A stretch of DNA of 26,514 nt from a virus: positions 1-26,514 of the IMG/VR virus record IMGVR_UViG_3300025086_000197, one strand, 5' to 3'. Shown here piece after piece: positions 4,224-11,318 of this stretch (the first letter of the stretch is position 1; every line of letters begins with the position of its first letter). The position numbers and the translations under genes were made by a program. Under the pieces are notes generated by a model. It was not told where the DNA came from and searched no databases. It saw only the letters and a program-made list of their open reading frames with translations.

Positions 4224-4587
4224 TAAACAACAAGAGTTTTTAGATGTGTTGTTTACAGAAGCAAAAGGAGATCCTAAGAAAGCAGGAGAGATAGTTGGGT
4301 ATTCACCTAATCATCATTTACAAGTTGTAAAATCTTTAAAAGAAGAAATACTAAATAGAGCAGAGTATTCTTTAGCACTTCATTCAGGTAAAGCAGTACA
4401 AGGAATAATTGATGCTTTGGATGAAGATGGAAAAACCCCAGGTGTTAATATTAGAATGGAGGCAGCTAAACAAATATTAGATCGTATTGGTATTGTTAAG
4501 AAAGATAAGATAGATATTAATGCACAAGTTGCACATGGTATATTTATACTACCGCCAAAAGATGACTCTAATAAAACGCAAAGCTAG
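4186..4587 (+). CDS. terS: Probable terminase small subunit
   Basis: This 133-residue protein would recognise the packaging site and pass the DNA to the large subunit. Residues 9-60 read as the helical DNA-binding domain of small terminases: KKLTDKQQEFLDVLFTEAKG, then a helix-turn-helix (DPKKAGEIVGYSPNHHLQVV) and KSLKEEILNRAE. Residues 61-103 form a second helical part including MEAAKQILDRIGIVKKDKID, typical of the oligomerisation and C-terminal region. A length of 130-180 residues is usual for the family. The large subunit follows after one short overlapping gene. The assignment rests on fold-like pattern and place, not a search. Confidence 0.75.
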   Translation: MELVKKEPKKLTDKQQEFLDVLFTEAKGDPKKAGEIVGYSPNHHLQVVKSLKEEILNRAEYSLALHSGKAVQGIIDALDEDGKTPGVNIRMEAAKQILDRIGIVKKDKIDINAQVAHGIFILPPKDDSNKTQS

Positions 4588-4837
4588 AACAATCCCTTAT
4601 GGGTATAGGTTATCAGAAAATACAGATTATATAGAACCTGTTTTAGAAGAGCTGCATGCATTAGATGAAGCAAAAGAATATTTAAATAATTGTTCATATA
4701 GAGAAGTAGCAAAATGGTTAGAACGAAAAACAGGGAGAAGTATATCACATACAGGGCTAAGAAAGATACTAAATAAAAGATGTCAGACATTGAACCCCCA
4801 AAACCAAAATCCAACCTTGGAAGAAAAAAGGGAGTAG
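4562..4837 (+). CDS. Small HTH-like protein between the terminase genes
   Basis: From ATG at 4562 this gives 91 residues; an ATG at 4520 would add 14 residues in an implausible stretch (HKLHMVYLYY). The body contains IPYGYRLSENTDYIEPV (residues 11-27), a helix (LEELHALDEAKEYLNNC), then SYREVAKWLERKTGRSISHT and GLRKILNK. The last two segments form a clear helix-turn-helix of the type used by resolvases and transposases to bind DNA, without any catalytic domain. It overlaps both terminase genes (26 and 58 bases), so a role in packaging-site recognition beside the small subunit is plausible. Marine phages often carry such a protein here, as I remember. Confidence 0.7.
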   Translation: MTLIKRKARTIPYGYRLSENTDYIEPVLEELHALDEAKEYLNNCSYREVAKWLERKTGRSISHTGLRKILNKRCQTLNPQNQNPTLEEKRE

Positions 4838-6426
4838 TACAAGAAAAAAAATATTTTAGCAAAGAAGTAAAAGCTAAACAAGCAGCTAAAAGATCGTTAA
4901 AGGCACAGGATCTTAAAATAAGAAAAGCCCACGATACTATACAGAATGCAAAAAAAAGAAAACAAAAAATTGTTAAAGCGAATGAAGCTTTACAAGGCTC
5001 GTCTTCAAGTGTTATGGTTGAGGATGAAATTAAATCTTTACCTCCTACAGTTAAAGATTATGTTGAAGACAATGTATTGTTTAGGCCTAATGAAGGACCT
5101 CAAACACAGTTTCTAGCAGCTCCAGAAAGAGAAGTATTTTATGGTGGTGCAAGAGGTGGTGGCAAATCTTATGCCATGCTTATTGACCCATTACGATACT
5201 GTCATAAAGAAGCACACAGAGCACTTCTACTAAGAAGGTCTATGCCTGAATTAAGAGATATGATTAATCATTCTCAAAGGCTCTACTCAAAAGCATATCC
5301 TGGTGCTAAGTGGAGAGAACAAGAAAAAGAATGGAGATTCCCTTCAGGTGCTAGAATAGAGTTCGGATACGCAGAGAACTTAACTGATGTACTTCGTTAC
5401 CAAGGTCAATCATATACTTGGATTGGAATAGATGAACTTCCTCAGTATCCGACACCAGAGATATATAATTTTTTAAGATCATCTCTAAGAAGTGTAGATC
5501 CTGAAATACCTGTATACATGAGAGCAACAGGCAATCCAGGAAACGTAGGATCACAGTGGGTAAAAGAAATGTTTGTAGACCCTGCACAACCTAACACTGC
5601 GTTTGATGTAAACATAGATACAATAGTAGGTAATAAAACTATTACTAGAAGATTTATACCTGCAAAGCTACAAGATAATCCTTATCTAATGCAGACAGAT
5701 GATTATCTAATTATGTTATCATCTTTACCTGAGGTTCAGAAAAAACAGTTTTTAGAAGGAGATTGGAGTGCATTTGAAAACTCTTCATTTCCTGAATTTA
5801 ATATAGCTACTCATGTAGTACAACCTTTTGATATACCTAATAACTGGTTAAGGTTTAGAACATGCGACTGGGGGTATTCTAGCCCAGCATGTTGTTTGTG
5901 GATTGCAGTAGACTTTGATAATAATTTTTGGGTATATCGAGAATTGTACACAAAAAAAATTACAGCAGATATATTTGCTAGAAAAGTTTTAGAGATAGAG
6001 CAAGGGGAGTATATTAAATATGGAATATTGGATTCCTCAACTTGGTCAAAGAGAGGAGATGTCGGTCCTAGTATTGCAGAGACCATGATTAGAGAGGGGT
6101 GTAAATGGCGACCATCAGATAGATCTCCTAAAAGTAGAGTGGCGGGAAAATTAGAATTACATAGAAAGTTATCTTTAGATCAAGGAACAGGACAGCCGAG
6201 TTTAAAAGTATTTTCTAATTGTATTAATTTAATTAGAACACTACCTATGTTGCCTATTGACAGAAATAATCCTGAGGATGTAGATACTCATGCTGAGGAT
6301 CACGCTTATGATGCATTAAGGTATGGAGTTATGAGTAGATCACTACATCCAAATAGTTATGAGGCAAATAGATTTTATAAAGAAGAAAAAAACTTTAAAC
6401 CTGCAGATAGAATTTTTGGATATTAA
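4780..6426 (+). CDS. terL: Terminase large subunit
   Basis: This 548-residue protein is the DNA-packaging motor: an ATPase that drives DNA into the prohead and a nuclease that cuts the concatemer. The Walker A motif is GGARGGGKS (residues 122-130), Walker B is WIGIDE (214-219), and ATGNPGN (249-255) fits the coupling motif. The RNase-H-like nuclease has Asp 363 in CDWGYSSP, Asp 418 in ILDSSTW, and Asp residues around 502-511 in DTHAEDHAYDALRYG. All key residues are present. Residues 1-95 form an unusually long Lys-rich, helical extension before the ATPase; an internal start would be possible, but the ATG at 4780 matches the local overlap pattern. The next gene is coupled through TAATG. Confidence 0.95.
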   Translation: MSDIEPPKPKSNLGRKKGVVQEKKYFSKEVKAKQAAKRSLKAQDLKIRKAHDTIQNAKKRKQKIVKANEALQGSSSSVMVEDEIKSLPPTVKDYVEDNVLFRPNEGPQTQFLAAPEREVFYGGARGGGKSYAMLIDPLRYCHKEAHRALLLRRSMPELRDMINHSQRLYSKAYPGAKWREQEKEWRFPSGARIEFGYAENLTDVLRYQGQSYTWIGIDELPQYPTPEIYNFLRSSLRSVDPEIPVYMRATGNPGNVGSQWVKEMFVDPAQPNTAFDVNIDTIVGNKTITRRFIPAKLQDNPYLMQTDDYLIMLSSLPEVQKKQFLEGDWSAFENSSFPEFNIATHVVQPFDIPNNWLRFRTCDWGYSSPACCLWIAVDFDNNFWVYRELYTKKITADIFARKVLEIEQGEYIKYGILDSSTWSKRGDVGPSIAETMIREGCKWRPSDRSPKSRVAGKLELHRKLSLDQGTGQPSLKVFSNCINLIRTLPMLPIDRNNPEDVDTHAEDHAYDALRYGVMSRSLHPNSYEANRFYKEEKNFKPADRIFGY

Positions 6427-6677
6427 TGGAATATATTGTTATACTAGCTTTATCATTTGTTGATAATTTAGATTTAGAATTTTATAATTATAGAAATGTA
6501 AAATTTAATAATTTAGAAACTTGTGAAACTTTTGTTAATTCTAAAAAGAAATATTTAAATGATACTATACAGTTACAATTTAATCAAAAAAATAGATTAA
6601 AAAGTTACGTTATATCCTGCTGGACTTCTGAAGAATGGAATAAATATTTAGATTCTATATTTAAAATAGACACATGA
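6426..6677 (+). CDS. Hypothetical protein with hydrophobic N-terminus
   Basis: This 83-residue protein starts at ATG 6426, sharing its A with the terminase stop. It opens MEYIVILALSFVDNLDLEFY, a short hydrophobic segment that could be a weak signal or anchor, and continues with a polar body containing NLETCETFVNSKKKYL and VISCWTSEEWNKYL. Two Cys residues (33 and 65) flank the body and could form a disulfide if it is exported. The pattern of an N-terminal strand, an ETCE..F helix and a C-terminal SCW is one I associate with small phage periplasmic proteins, but I cannot name it. Its last four bases overlap the next start (ATGA). Confidence 0.6.
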   Translation: MEYIVILALSFVDNLDLEFYNYRNVKFNNLETCETFVNSKKKYLNDTIQLQFNQKNRLKSYVISCWTSEEWNKYLDSIFKIDT

Positions 6678-6991
6678 AAAATATAAAAGTTGGATATAAA
6701 ACTTACAGTTTAGAAGAATGGAAACAAACTGTAGCTAGTGCTAACGAAGCTACAGGTCAATTCTTTTCTAAAGAAGGTGTTATAGGTTATGCTAAAGATG
6801 AAAAAGGTGTATCTCATGCTAACACTATTTTACATGAATTGATACATGCAATTGTGTATCAATGGAATATAGAACTAGAAGATAAAGTAGAAGAGACTAT
6901 AGCTACATCTTTATCTAATGGTTTAATAACTATCTTTGTAGATAATCCAAAACTATTAGATTATTTAAAAGATAAAATAAAGGAGGGATAA
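6674..6991 (+). CDS. Small HExxH metallopeptidase-like protein
   Basis: This 105-residue protein has a zinc-peptidase signature: ILHELIHAIVY places His 54, Glu 55 and His 58 as an HExxH helix, with Glu 73 and Glu 74 about 15 residues later (KVEETIATSLSNGL) as candidates for the third ligand. That spacing and the EExxAxxLxNGL helix match minimal gluzincin-like domains that I have seen in phages near terminase or portal genes. There is no signal peptide, so it should act in the cytoplasm. Cleavage of a virion protein or of a host factor is possible; the substrate is unknown. It is short for a peptidase, but complete with respect to the motif. It overlaps the previous gene by ATGA and carries the AGGAGG site of the next gene in its 3' end. 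Confidence 0.65.
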   Translation: MKNIKVGYKTYSLEEWKQTVASANEATGQFFSKEGVIGYAKDEKGVSHANTILHELIHAIVYQWNIELEDKVEETIATSLSNGLITIFVDNPKLLDYLKDKIKEG

Positions 6992-6992
6992 G

Positions 6993-7187
6993 ATGCCACA
7001 ACCAGTATTAACAAAATACAAACAAGGAGATCTTCCACAAGACTATCCAAAGAAAGCTGATAGAATGAAAACTATTGATTTGAATGCAGAAGCAGATCCA
7101 AATGTTTCTACAGAAGATTTTCCAAACAAAAACGAAAAGCAAGTACAAGAGTCATTTTTTGCAATGGCTGATGAAAAAGATTACTAG
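6993..7187 (+). CDS. Small acidic protein with a KYxxG motif
   Basis: The 64-residue protein is preceded by a strong AGGAGG site (6981-6986) and looks well translated. It is polar, rich in Asp, Glu, Lys and Pro, and probably disordered. Residues 6-15 (LTKYKQGDLP) match the repeat found three times in the next protein (KKYTHGEVS and relatives). The rest (MKTIDLNAEADPNVSTEDFP) is unfamiliar. Its position between terminase and portal suggests a virion or assembly role. Its stop overlaps the AGGAGG site of the next gene. Confidence 0.65.
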   Translation: MPQPVLTKYKQGDLPQDYPKKADRMKTIDLNAEADPNVSTEDFPNKNEKQVQESFFAMADEKDY

Positions 7188-7195
7188 GAGGTAAT

Positions 7196-7396
7196 ATGGA
7201 TATTTTAAAAAAATACACACACGGAGAAGTTTCTAATGTTGCAGACGCTGCACCTAAAAAAGAAAAGCCAAGTGCACAACTATTAAAAAAGTATGCTCAT
7301 GGTGAATTATCAGGAGCTGCAGAAGCTAAGGCTGGCAAAGAAGGATTAGAAGGTTTCGTATCAAAAAAATATACACAAGGCTCATTTAACGAATAA
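7196..7396 (+). CDS. Small protein with three KKYxxG repeats
   Basis: This 66-residue protein has a perfect AGGAGG site (7186-7191). It consists of three copies of a short motif, ILKKYTHGEVS (residues 3-13), LLKKYAHGELS (about 29-39) and VSKKYTQGSFN (about 55-65), separated by Ala/Lys/Glu-rich linkers, and reads as a flexible chain of docking peptides. A fourth copy sits in the preceding protein. Its stop is directly adjacent to the portal start (TAAATG). Repeated short linear motifs next to a portal gene suggest binding to a multimeric head component, but this is inference. Confidence 0.7.
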   Translation: MDILKKYTHGEVSNVADAAPKKEKPSAQLLKKYAHGELSGAAEAKAGKEGLEGFVSKKYTQGSFNE

Positions 7397-9514
7397 ATGG
7401 CAATTATAAAACCTGCAGATATACTATCATTAAATGATGAAGATTCTTTAGATAATAAAGAGTCTTTTGATGTATCTAATTTAGCAGGTTATATTAGAAG
7501 TAAATTTATTGACTCAGAGAATGCTCGTCAATTTGATGAGCAGAGATGGTTAAGATCTTATCGTAATTATAGAGGTATTTATGGTAATGAAATGGCTTTT
7601 ACAGAAACTGAAAAGTCAAAGATATTTGTTAAGATAACAAAAACAAAAGTATTAGCTGCCTATGGTCAATTAATTGAAGTATTATTTTCTAGTGGAAAAT
7701 TTCCAATAGGAATACAGCCTACATCTGTGCCTGAGGGTATATCTGAATATGCACATGTTTCAAAACATAAGCAAGATAATAATCAAGATTCAAGCCCTTA
7801 TGGTTTTCCTGGTGACGGTAAAGATTTAGATCCAGGTAAAGTTGTAAATGATATACTAGGTGGTTTAAAAGAAGAATATGAAACTGCTGAATTTACAAAA
7901 GGTCCTGCTACAGATGGTGCTAACGAACCTCAAATTAGTCCTGCAGAAATGTCTGCAGCTAGTATGGAAAAACTAATACATGATCAGCTAGAAGAGTCTA
8001 GTGCAGTTTCTGTTTTAAGGCATACACTATTTGAATCTACTTTGTTAGGAACAGGCATAATCAAAGGGCCATTTACTTATGAGCAGGCTAAACATAGTTG
8101 GGTTAAAGATCCTGATACAGGGGCTAATAACTACACACCAAGAGTAAAACTGGTTCCAAAAATTGAATCAGTATCTTGTTGGGATTTTTATCCTGATCCT
8201 GATGCAACTAGAATAGAAGATGCAGACTATGTAATACAGAGGCATATATATACTAGATCTCAAGTTAGAGATTTAATGAACAGACCCTACTTTAGAAAAG
8301 AAGCAATAAAAAATTCTCTATCAATGGGTGCTTCTTATGAGCCAAGAGGATATGAATCATCTTTACAAGATAGGGAATCTACAGACGAACTTAATAGAAA
8401 TAGATATGAAATACTAGAATATTGGGGCACATTAGATACAGAGTTAGCTAGAGAAGCAGGTATTGAACTTGATGAGGATAGTGATGAACTGGATGAAATA
8501 CAAGTAAATGCATGGGTATGTAATGGAGAAATAATTAGATTAGTTTTAAATCCATTTACACCAAATAGAATACCATACTTAATATGTCCTTATGAAATAA
8601 ACCCTTATCAATTTTTTGGTGTAGGTATTCCTGAGAACATGGATGATTCACAAACTATTATGAATGGTCATGCAAGAATGGCTATTGATAATTTAGCATT
8701 AGCAGGTAATTTAGTATTTGATATAGATGAAACAATGTTAGTGCCAGGTCAAGATATGAAAGTATTTCCTGGTAAAATATTTAGAAGGCAAAGTGGTATG
8801 CCGGGGCAAGCTATACATGGAGTTAAGTTTCCCAATACATCACAAGAAAATTTAATGATGTTTGATAAGTTTAGACAGTTAGCAGATGAGTCTACAGGTA
8901 TTCCATCTTACTCGCATGGTACAACAGGAGTGCAAAGCACTACAAGAACTGCAGCAGGTATGTCTATGTTAATGGGAGCTGCAGCTTTAAGTATAAAAAC
9001 AGTTATAAAAAATATTGATGATTTTTTATTAAGACCCTTAGGGGAAAGTTTATTTGCATGGAACATGCAATTTAATGATAGTTCACCTGAAATAAAAGGA
9101 GACTTAGATGTAAAAGCTAGAGGCACATCATCTCTAATGCAAAAAGAAGTTAGATCACAAAGATTACTAACATTCTTACAAGTTGCATCTAATCAAAATC
9201 TTGCTCCTTTTGTAAGATGGCATTCTATCCTATCAGAGATTGCTAAGTCTCTAGATATTGAACCTGAAAAATTAATTAATGATCCTGAAAGAGCAGCGAT
9301 CTTTGCAAAGATAATGGGGATGGCAAATGGTAACAAACAAACTGAAAGCAATAATCAACAGTCCACAATGGCCACTGGTGGAGGAACTCCTTCAGGAGCG
9401 AATCCAAATGATATTACAGGGGCTGGTGGTGGCAACATCGGAGCAGGAGGTGTACCGACTCCAGGGGAGAGTGGCTTCGCTACAGGAACTCCTGAAGATG
9501 AGGGAACAGCTTAA
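7397..9514 (+). CDS. Portal protein
   Basis: The 705-residue protein forms the ring through which DNA enters and leaves the head and to which the tail attaches. It is long for a T7-type portal (about 530) and closer to P22- or N4-like sizes. Visible portal-like features are FVKITKTKVLAAYGQLIEVL (residues 76-95), the wing segment SCWDFYPDPDATRIEDADYV (about 254-273), and the C-terminal helical region FDKFRQLADESTGIPSYSHG followed by TRTAAGMSMLMGAA, which precedes the stem. Residues 652-705 are a low-complexity Gly/Thr/Pro tail. That tail is encoded over a second overlapping frame (9327-9518), which may constrain its composition. Scaffold and capsid genes follow. Confidence 0.9.
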   Translation: MAIIKPADILSLNDEDSLDNKESFDVSNLAGYIRSKFIDSENARQFDEQRWLRSYRNYRGIYGNEMAFTETEKSKIFVKITKTKVLAAYGQLIEVLFSSGKFPIGIQPTSVPEGISEYAHVSKHKQDNNQDSSPYGFPGDGKDLDPGKVVNDILGGLKEEYETAEFTKGPATDGANEPQISPAEMSAASMEKLIHDQLEESSAVSVLRHTLFESTLLGTGIIKGPFTYEQAKHSWVKDPDTGANNYTPRVKLVPKIESVSCWDFYPDPDATRIEDADYVIQRHIYTRSQVRDLMNRPYFRKEAIKNSLSMGASYEPRGYESSLQDRESTDELNRNRYEILEYWGTLDTELAREAGIELDEDSDELDEIQVNAWVCNGEIIRLVLNPFTPNRIPYLICPYEINPYQFFGVGIPENMDDSQTIMNGHARMAIDNLALAGNLVFDIDETMLVPGQDMKVFPGKIFRRQSGMPGQAIHGVKFPNTSQENLMMFDKFRQLADESTGIPSYSHGTTGVQSTTRTAAGMSMLMGAAALSIKTVIKNIDDFLLRPLGESLFAWNMQFNDSSPEIKGDLDVKARGTSSLMQKEVRSQRLLTFLQVASNQNLAPFVRWHSILSEIAKSLDIEPEKLINDPERAAIFAKIMGMANGNKQTESNNQQSTMATGGGTPSGANPNDITGAGGGNIGAGGVPTPGESGFATGTPEDEGTA

Positions 9515-9518
9515 ATAA
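9327..9518 (+). CDS. Small helical protein overlapping the portal 3' end
   Basis: This 63-residue frame lies almost wholly within the portal gene's glycine-rich tail in another frame (188 shared bases) and ends immediately before the next ATG (TAAATG). The product looks like a real folded protein: NSPQWPLVEELLQERIQMIL (residues 11-30), then ATSEQEVYRLQGRVASLQEL. The two helices with the YRLQGRVxSLxELL pattern recall small marine-phage proteins often annotated directly after the portal. A GGGGA site lies about seven bases before the ATG. In contrast, the portal frame here is a Gly/Thr/Pro linker, so this frame may be the more constrained of the two. It may help portal assembly or be a small virion protein. 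Confidence 0.7.
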   Translation: MVTNKLKAIINSPQWPLVEELLQERIQMILQGLVVATSEQEVYRLQGRVASLQELLKMREQLK

Positions 9519-10850
9519 ATGTCATCACAATACTCAGGTAATAATATGCAGTTACAGTATGACCCTGAAACACAACAATGGTCGTATGTAAATGTAGCAC
9601 AAACTTTTATAGACACATCTACATTTTCATCTACAGATCCTCAGTTTCAATATGGAAGTGATAATCAACAAGATGATAATGACGATGATGATGCTACAAC
9701 AGATCCATGTCCTGCAGGATATCGTCTTGTAGTTTTAGAAGATGGCAGCTCTACTTGTGAAAGAATAGAAGCACCTGCACAAGATAGTGGGGGTAGAGAA
9801 GATACTCCTGAACCGCCAAAGCCTGACCCTTTTGCACAAAATAAAGAATCGATAGAATCGTTTTTTGAATTAAAGAATGAAGGTAAAATAGATTTTAATA
9901 CTTACAACTCTAAAACTAATTTAGTAGAATATAATTCTAATCCTAATGAGACTACACTAGGACAACTAGCAAAAGCATTTGTTACAGGAGTAGGGGCTAT
10001 AGAATTTATAGACAATGCTATGGATGAATCAGAATTAAAAAGAGCAGGCATGTTAGTTGAAGGAGAAGATGGTAAGAAGTTTATAAATCTTCGAGCAGTC
10101 CATGATGTAATGAAAACAAAAGTTATGAACCCTGGAGTACCTGAAGGTAATGTACTAGCAAATACACCCAGTTATTATGGTTTAGATGATACTAATAATT
10201 ATTATAAAAATTATCTTGAAAATATGAACATTAAAAAAGAAGATATGAAAATATTTGGATCTACTGATGTAGGTATAATATTTGATGAGATGATGAAATC
10301 TGAAAATAAATTTAAAACTACTAAATTATCAAATCAAGGATTCGAAACTTTTGGAAACTCTTATTTCTTTAATGGTAAAAGACTAGATCAGGCAGAAGTA
10401 AACAGACTTATACAGTCAGGAGTTACTAACCCTAATGATATAGCTAATGAAATAAAAAAAGATGAAAGTAAATATATTGTAACAAAACAAGAAACTAAGA
10501 CTGATTCTGATTCAGGCGGAGATGAAGGAGACCCGGTATTTATTGGAGATCCAGGAGAAGAAGCAGAAAAAGGAGATAGCAGTGGTCCAGGAACACCAGG
10601 TTATGTGGCACCAGGAACAGGAAAAACAGGAGCACCGGGTAGAAATTATGAAAATATCCAAGAGTTTCCAGAAGCTCCTGACGTTAATAGAAGAAGAAGA
10701 CAATTAAATAATCAACGATTTACTAAAGCAAGTCAAGATGCTGCAAGATCAAAACAGCAAACTCTAAAGAAAAAAGCAAAGTATGGAACTATGGGAAGCG
10801 GAGGAGCATTCCCTGGACAAAAAGGTGGCGGAGCACCGGGATATAATTAA
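9519..10850 (+). CDS. Probable virion-associated protein with collagen-like C-terminal segment
   Basis: The 443-residue protein has no recognised family. Residues 1-60 are Gln/Ser/Asp-rich and end in an Asp run; DPCPAGYRLVVLEDGSSTCE (62-81) is a Cys-flanked element I remember from marine-phage structural proteins. Residues 105-320 are a mixed alpha region (ESFFELKNEGKIDFNTYNSK, LAKAFVTGVGAIEFIDNA, SGVTNPNDIANEIKKD). Residues 340-375 are collagen-like (GDPGEEAEKG, GPGTPGYVAPGTGKTGAPG), and the C-terminus is basic and Gly-rich. It sits between portal and scaffold, where marine podovirus-like phages often keep an ejected or internal virion protein, so I infer a virion role. The AAGGAG site of the next gene overlaps its stop. 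Confidence 0.65.
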   Translation: MSSQYSGNNMQLQYDPETQQWSYVNVAQTFIDTSTFSSTDPQFQYGSDNQQDDNDDDDATTDPCPAGYRLVVLEDGSSTCERIEAPAQDSGGREDTPEPPKPDPFAQNKESIESFFELKNEGKIDFNTYNSKTNLVEYNSNPNETTLGQLAKAFVTGVGAIEFIDNAMDESELKRAGMLVEGEDGKKFINLRAVHDVMKTKVMNPGVPEGNVLANTPSYYGLDDTNNYYKNYLENMNIKKEDMKIFGSTDVGIIFDEMMKSENKFKTTKLSNQGFETFGNSYFFNGKRLDQAEVNRLIQSGVTNPNDIANEIKKDESKYIVTKQETKTDSDSGGDEGDPVFIGDPGEEAEKGDSSGPGTPGYVAPGTGKTGAPGRNYENIQEFPEAPDVNRRRRQLNNQRFTKASQDAARSKQQTLKKKAKYGTMGSGGAFPGQKGGGAPGYN

Positions 10851-10859
10851 GGAGATAAA

Positions 10860-11255
10860 ATGGCAAACGGAATGATGAACGACCCAATGGCAACTCCCCC
10901 ACAGGGTGGTATGCCACAAAATAATATGGCTCAAGGTCAAACAGTATCAATGGATGATGCTGTATTAGACATGCATTTAACAGCAGATGTAAAAAGAGCA
11001 CTACAATCAAAAGGTGTAGATATATCTGCAGTACAAGATAAAGGTCCGAAAGAACCTGTAATAGTAATACCAGTTTCGGTTATTAGTAATAGATATCCAT
11101 CAGAAAGTGTAGAAGGATCTATGAAAGAGTTTATAGGCGACATGACTCAAAATAACCAACAAGTTTCTGCATCAGCGATGCCAGAAAATTCTACTCCACC
11201 ACAAGGCGGATTAGGATCACCAACAACAATGGACAGGCCACCTATGACTACTTAG
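10860..11255 (+). CDS. Small protein upstream of the scaffold gene
   Basis: The 131-residue protein starts five bases after AAGGAG (10849-10854). A Met/Pro/Gln/Gly-rich N-terminus (MANGMMNDPMATPPQGGMPQ) and C-terminus flank a more ordered centre: LDMHLTADVKRALQSKGVDI and PVIVIPVSVISNRYPS, then SVEGSMKEFIGDM. The low-complexity ends resemble those of other phage proteins that coat or fill the head. It is not recognised. A -1 frame stays open past its stop to 11365, but no slippery site is visible, so I treat the TAG as the true end. Confidence 0.65.
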   Translation: MANGMMNDPMATPPQGGMPQNNMAQGQTVSMDDAVLDMHLTADVKRALQSKGVDISAVQDKGPKEPVIVIPVSVISNRYPSESVEGSMKEFIGDMTQNNQQVSASAMPENSTPPQGGLGSPTTMDRPPMTT

Positions 11256-11318
11256 TCATAGCCCCAGTTAAAAAGAATAAGGGCGACCTGTTCTTCCACA
11301 GCACCCAAAGGAGACAAA
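11256..11318 (+). promoter_or_regulatory. Structured intercistronic leader of the scaffold gene
   Basis: This 63-base gap is longer than almost all others in the operon. CTGT (11288-11291) and ACAG (11298-11301) close a TCTTCC loop, and GGG (11281-11283) can pair with CCC (11304-11306) below it. The strong AGGAG site (11309-11313) lies directly after. The loop bases TTCC could also pair with GGAG of the site, giving a possible pseudoknot that would hide it. This could tune scaffold translation. I have no family match. Confidence 0.4.

Noticed and set aside
4520-4561. Upstream ATG for the HTH-like gene
   Set aside because: The added residues (HKLHMVYLYY) are unlike the rest and lie deep in the small terminase gene; ATG 4562 gives the recognisable start.
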